Source of the DNA: Planctomycetota bacterium
Lineage (GTDB): Bacteria > Planctomycetota > UBA1135 > UBA2386
Length of the DNA: 7,818 bases
Assembly (NCBI GenBank): GCA_003235605.1
Contig: QJVU01000255.1
Location: forward strand, 1-7,818
Direction: 5' to 3'
Part shown: positions 5,790-7,818 of the stretch, one piece after another
How the letters are laid out: every line of letters starts with the position of its first letter
Numbering within the stretch: position 1 is the first letter of the stretch
The notes under the pieces: model-generated
Databases searched by the model: none
What the model saw: the letters and a program-made list of their open reading frames with translations, nothing else
Told to the model about the DNA's origin: nothing
Position numbers and translations under genes: made by a program

Positions 5790-7463
5790 TCAGAGCGAGA
5801 CGGTGACGTCTCCCAGGCGCTTGCTGAGGAGTTGGTTCTCCCGGTAGTCGATCGGCAGGCTCAAGAGCACCGGGCGATCGGCGGCAAAGGCCTCCCGGAG
5901 TGCAGGCTTCAGATCCGTGGAGTCCTCCACCCGAATGCCCCGGACATCGAATGCGTCTGCCAGCTTCAGGAAGTCCGGATTCTGGAAGGACAGGTCCGTG
6001 TGGCGGCCGAACTCGGTCTCCTGCTTCCAGGCGATGAGACCGTATTCCTTGTCCTCCCACACCATCACCACGATGTTGGTGCCAAGGCGTCTGGCGGTCT
6101 CCAGGTCCTGGAGGTTCATGAGGAAGCCGGCATCCCCGCAGATCGCCAGGACATTCCGCTCCGGGAAGAGCAGCTTGGCGGCGATGGCGCCGGGCATGGC
6201 GAAACCCATGGAGCAGAAGCCGTTGGGGATCAACACGGTGTTGGGTTCATCGGCCTGGTAGTAGCGGGCGACCCACATCTTGTGGGCGCCCACGTCGCTG
6301 AGCACGATGTCGTCCGGGCCGAGGACATCGCGCACGTCCCACAACACCTTCTGTGGACGGATCGAGCCCTTGGTGTCATCGTCCCGGTGGTGGGCGAAGT
6401 CCGCCAGCATGGTCTCACGGACCTGGTGCTGGTGGGGCAGGTCGAACCTCAGCGGATCCTTCCTGAGGCGCTCGTTGAGCATCCAAAGGGCATGAGCAAG
6501 GTCGCCGACGACCTCCACCTCGACCCGGTAATTCTCGTCCACCTCTGCCGGCAGGAAGTCCAGGTGAATGACCTTCTTGTGGTCTGACTGCTGCTGGGTG
6601 CAGTGCTCGGCCGTGTTCCAGAGGCGAGGGTGGTATTCCACCAGGTCGTAGCCCAGGGTGACGACGACGTCGGCCTTGTCCATGGCATGGACGGCGTGAT
6701 CCTTGGACTGCAGCCCGACGGTGAACAGGCATCGAGGGTCGCTGCGCGGCAGAGCGCCCTTGCCCATGAAGGTGTTCACCACGCCAATCCCGGTCTGCTC
6801 GGCGAAGATCCGCAGCTGCTTGCTGGCGCGTTTGCGGACCGCGCCGTTGCCCGCCAGGACAATCGGGTTCCTCGCCTTCCTCAGCACGGCGATGGCCTCG
6901 TCGACGATCCGGTCGTCCGGCACTGGCCGGCGCAGGCGCTGGGGTGGGATCGGCCTGGTGCCCGCCTCGAGCCTGGCGATGTCCTCCGCCAGCTCGATGT
7001 GCACTGCGCCGGGTTTCTCGATGGTCGCCACCTTGAACGCCTTGCGTACTACTTCGGGGATGTTGTCCGGGTGGATGATCGGCGTTGCCCACTTGGTGAT
7101 GGGCTCGAACATCGCCACTACGTCCATGGCCTGATGGCTCTCCTTGTGCTGACGCTTGCTGTCGGCCTGGCCGGTGATGCAAACCAGCGGGGCGCGGTCC
7201 ATGTTGGCGTCGGCAACGCCGGTGACCAGGTTGGTGGCGCCCGGGCCCAGGGTGCCCAGGCACACCGCGGCACGGCCGGTCAGCCGGCCATAGGCGTCGG
7301 CCATGAAGGCGGCGGCCTGCTCGTGGCGGCACAGGACGAAGCGGATCCGGTCCGACTTCTCCAGCGACATCATGAAGTGGGCGTTCTCCTCGCCGGGGAC
7401 CCCGAAGACGTACTCGACTCCCTCCTCTTCGAGACACCGCACGAACAGGTCGGATGCCTTCAT
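5790..7463 (-). CDS. ThDP-dependent acetolactate synthase-like enzyme, 557 aa
   Basis: All three domains of a pyruvate-oxidase/acetolactate synthase-type ThDP enzyme are present. The N-terminal Pyr domain has FGVPGEEN and the cofactor-activating Glu48 in RHEQAAAFMADAYGR, then LGPGATNLVTGVADA. The central domain starts near AIAVLRKARNPIVLAGNGA. The C-terminal PP domain has GDAGFLMNLQDLETA (from 443) and WEDKEYGLIAWKQ. Mg ligands D444 and D471 have the spacing of catabolic AlsS-type enzymes (GDGGFLMN...NDxxYG), and the WKQ motif points the same way. The usual third Gly of GDG is Ala445 and the Asn before D471 is Glu470. The likely reaction is decarboxylation of pyruvate and condensation with a second carbonyl acceptor; acetolactate itself is only inferred. 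The start is ATG at 7463 (MKASDLFVRCLEEEGVEYVF), not a further-upstream frame that would overlap the methylase gene. No clear Shine-Dalgarno is visible. Confidence 0.88.
   Translation of the reverse strand: MKASDLFVRCLEEEGVEYVFGVPGEENAHFMMSLEKSDRIRFVLCRHEQAAAFMADAYGRLTGRAAVCLGTLGPGATNLVTGVADANMDRAPLVCITGQADSKRQHKESHQAMDVVAMFEPITKWATPIIHPDNIPEVVRKAFKVATIEKPGAVHIELAEDIARLEAGTRPIPPQRLRRPVPDDRIVDEAIAVLRKARNPIVLAGNGAVRKRASKQLRIFAEQTGIGVVNTFMGKGALPRSDPRCLFTVGLQSKDHAVHAMDKADVVVTLGYDLVEYHPRLWNTAEHCTQQQSDHKKVIHLDFLPAEVDENYRVEVEVVGDLAHALWMLNERLRKDPLRFDLPHQHQVRETMLADFAHHRDDDTKGSIRPQKVLWDVRDVLGPDDIVLSDVGAHKMWVARYYQADEPNTVLIPNGFCSMGFAMPGAIAAKLLFPERNVLAICGDAGFLMNLQDLETARRLGTNIVVMVWEDKEYGLIAWKQETEFGRHTDLSFQNPDFLKLADAFDVRGIRVEDSTDLKPALREAFAADRPVLLSLPIDYRENQLLSKRLGDVTVSL
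5797..5812 (-). repeat. Perfect 6-bp inverted repeat at the ThDP/aldehyde dehydrogenase junction
   Basis: GAGACG and CGTCTC flank a 4-nt loop within the last codons of the ThDP gene, 10 nt before the start codon of the aldehyde dehydrogenase. In the transcript it could form a small hairpin near the ribosome entry site, consistent with translational coupling. It lacks a U tract and is not a terminator. Confidence 0.45.
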
Positions 7464-7480
7464 GGATACAGCATAGGCTG

Positions 7481-7818
7481 CTAGTCGGGCACAGGCACCC
7501 TCTCGCGGACCATGGCACGCACTTTCAGTCCACCGTTGTCGGCCAGAAACGCTGTCTTCAACTGCAGACCGGTCTTGAGAGCCAGCCGGCGGTCCATCGC
7601 CAACAACGCAAAGCACCAGGCGTCGGGCAGGCTTCGCGCCAACTTGCCGAGGCTCTGGTAGAGGGTTCGCAACGAATCGCTCTCCCCGAGGCGATGTCCG
7701 TAGGGGGGATTGGTCACGATGGCGCCCGGGCCGGACGTGTCCAGTTTCGGCGCATCCATCAGAGGATGTTGCGCCAGTTCCAGGTCGGCGGTCACACCCG
7801 CAGCCGTGGCGTTGGCGG
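7481..7818 (-). CDS. RlmL-like 23S rRNA guanine-N2 methyltransferase, 3' end only
   Basis: The frame is open to the window edge and ends at a TAG (7481-7483), leaving about 112 C-terminal residues. ANATAAGV matches the 'A..NA..AGV' helix after the SAM-binding loop of UPF0020 methylases. GAIVTNPPYGHRLGE carries the NPPY catalytic motif of N-directed methyltransferases. LRTLYQSLGKLARSLPDAWCFALLAMDRRLALKTGL and the final NGGLKVRAMVRE are typical of RlmL/YpsC-type enzymes that modify 23S rRNA at guanine N2 (m2G2445 in E. coli). The N-terminal THUMP domain would lie beyond the window. RlmK fusion is excluded at this end, since the protein stops here. The gene is followed 17 nt later by the ThDP enzyme on the same strand. 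Confidence 0.85.
   Translation of the reverse strand, partial: ANATAAGVTADLELAQHPLMDAPKLDTSGPGAIVTNPPYGHRLGESDSLRTLYQSLGKLARSLPDAWCFALLAMDRRLALKTGLQLKTAFLADNGGLKVRAMVRERVPVPD

Noticed and set aside
6415..7518. Long alternative-frame ORFs over the ThDP enzyme (6415-7518 minus and 6603-7484 plus)
   Set aside because: Their translations are Arg/Pro/Gly-rich or motif-free, while the main frame holds every ThDP domain signature.

Overview
This is a gene-dense, GC-rich bacterial window of 7.8 kb, with no phage, transposon or CRISPR signature. A lipoprotein-like and a Sec-type signal peptide, together with an ApaG protein and an RlmL-type rRNA methylase, suggest a Gram-negative-type bacterium. The phylum cannot be fixed from the sequence.

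The left part (1-2463) reads rightward: the 3' portion of a radical SAM/SPASM enzyme, a complete short-chain dehydrogenase/reductase (SDR), and an ApaG-domain protein. The rest (2513-7818) reads leftward as one probable transcription unit: the 3' end of an RlmL-like 23S rRNA methyltransferase, a ThDP-dependent acetolactate synthase-like enzyme, an NAD(P)-dependent aldehyde dehydrogenase, and then two exported thioredoxin-fold genes. The two blocks converge between ApaG and the second thioredoxin-fold gene.

The main discovery is that each of the two thioredoxin-fold genes is interrupted by one in-frame TGA, and each TGA sits at a redox-active position. In the first, a putative lipoprotein, the TGA replaces the first Cys of the thioredoxin CxxC, giving W-U-P-G-C (TGA at 4072-4074). 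In the second, a putative secreted protein, it follows a Cys in a G-N-C-U motif (TGA at 3563-3565). The frame is open on both sides of each TGA. A hairpin with the geometry of a bacterial SECIS element follows each one: a perfect stem, a 5-6 nt apical loop, and G as the second loop base, 27 and 25 nt after the UGA. I read these as two adjacent selenoprotein genes, probably an extracytoplasmic thiol/selenol redox pair. Ordinary gene calling would truncate or split both and could call a 437-codon antisense ORF instead.

Smaller observations are a 10-bp tandem repeat between the aldehyde dehydrogenase and the first selenoprotein gene, a CAG/CAA-rich tract at the end of the radical SAM gene, and unusual motif residues in the ThDP enzyme and the SDR. 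No gene for selenocysteine synthesis or insertion (selA, selB, selC, selD) lies in the window, so the host's selenocysteine capacity must be checked elsewhere.
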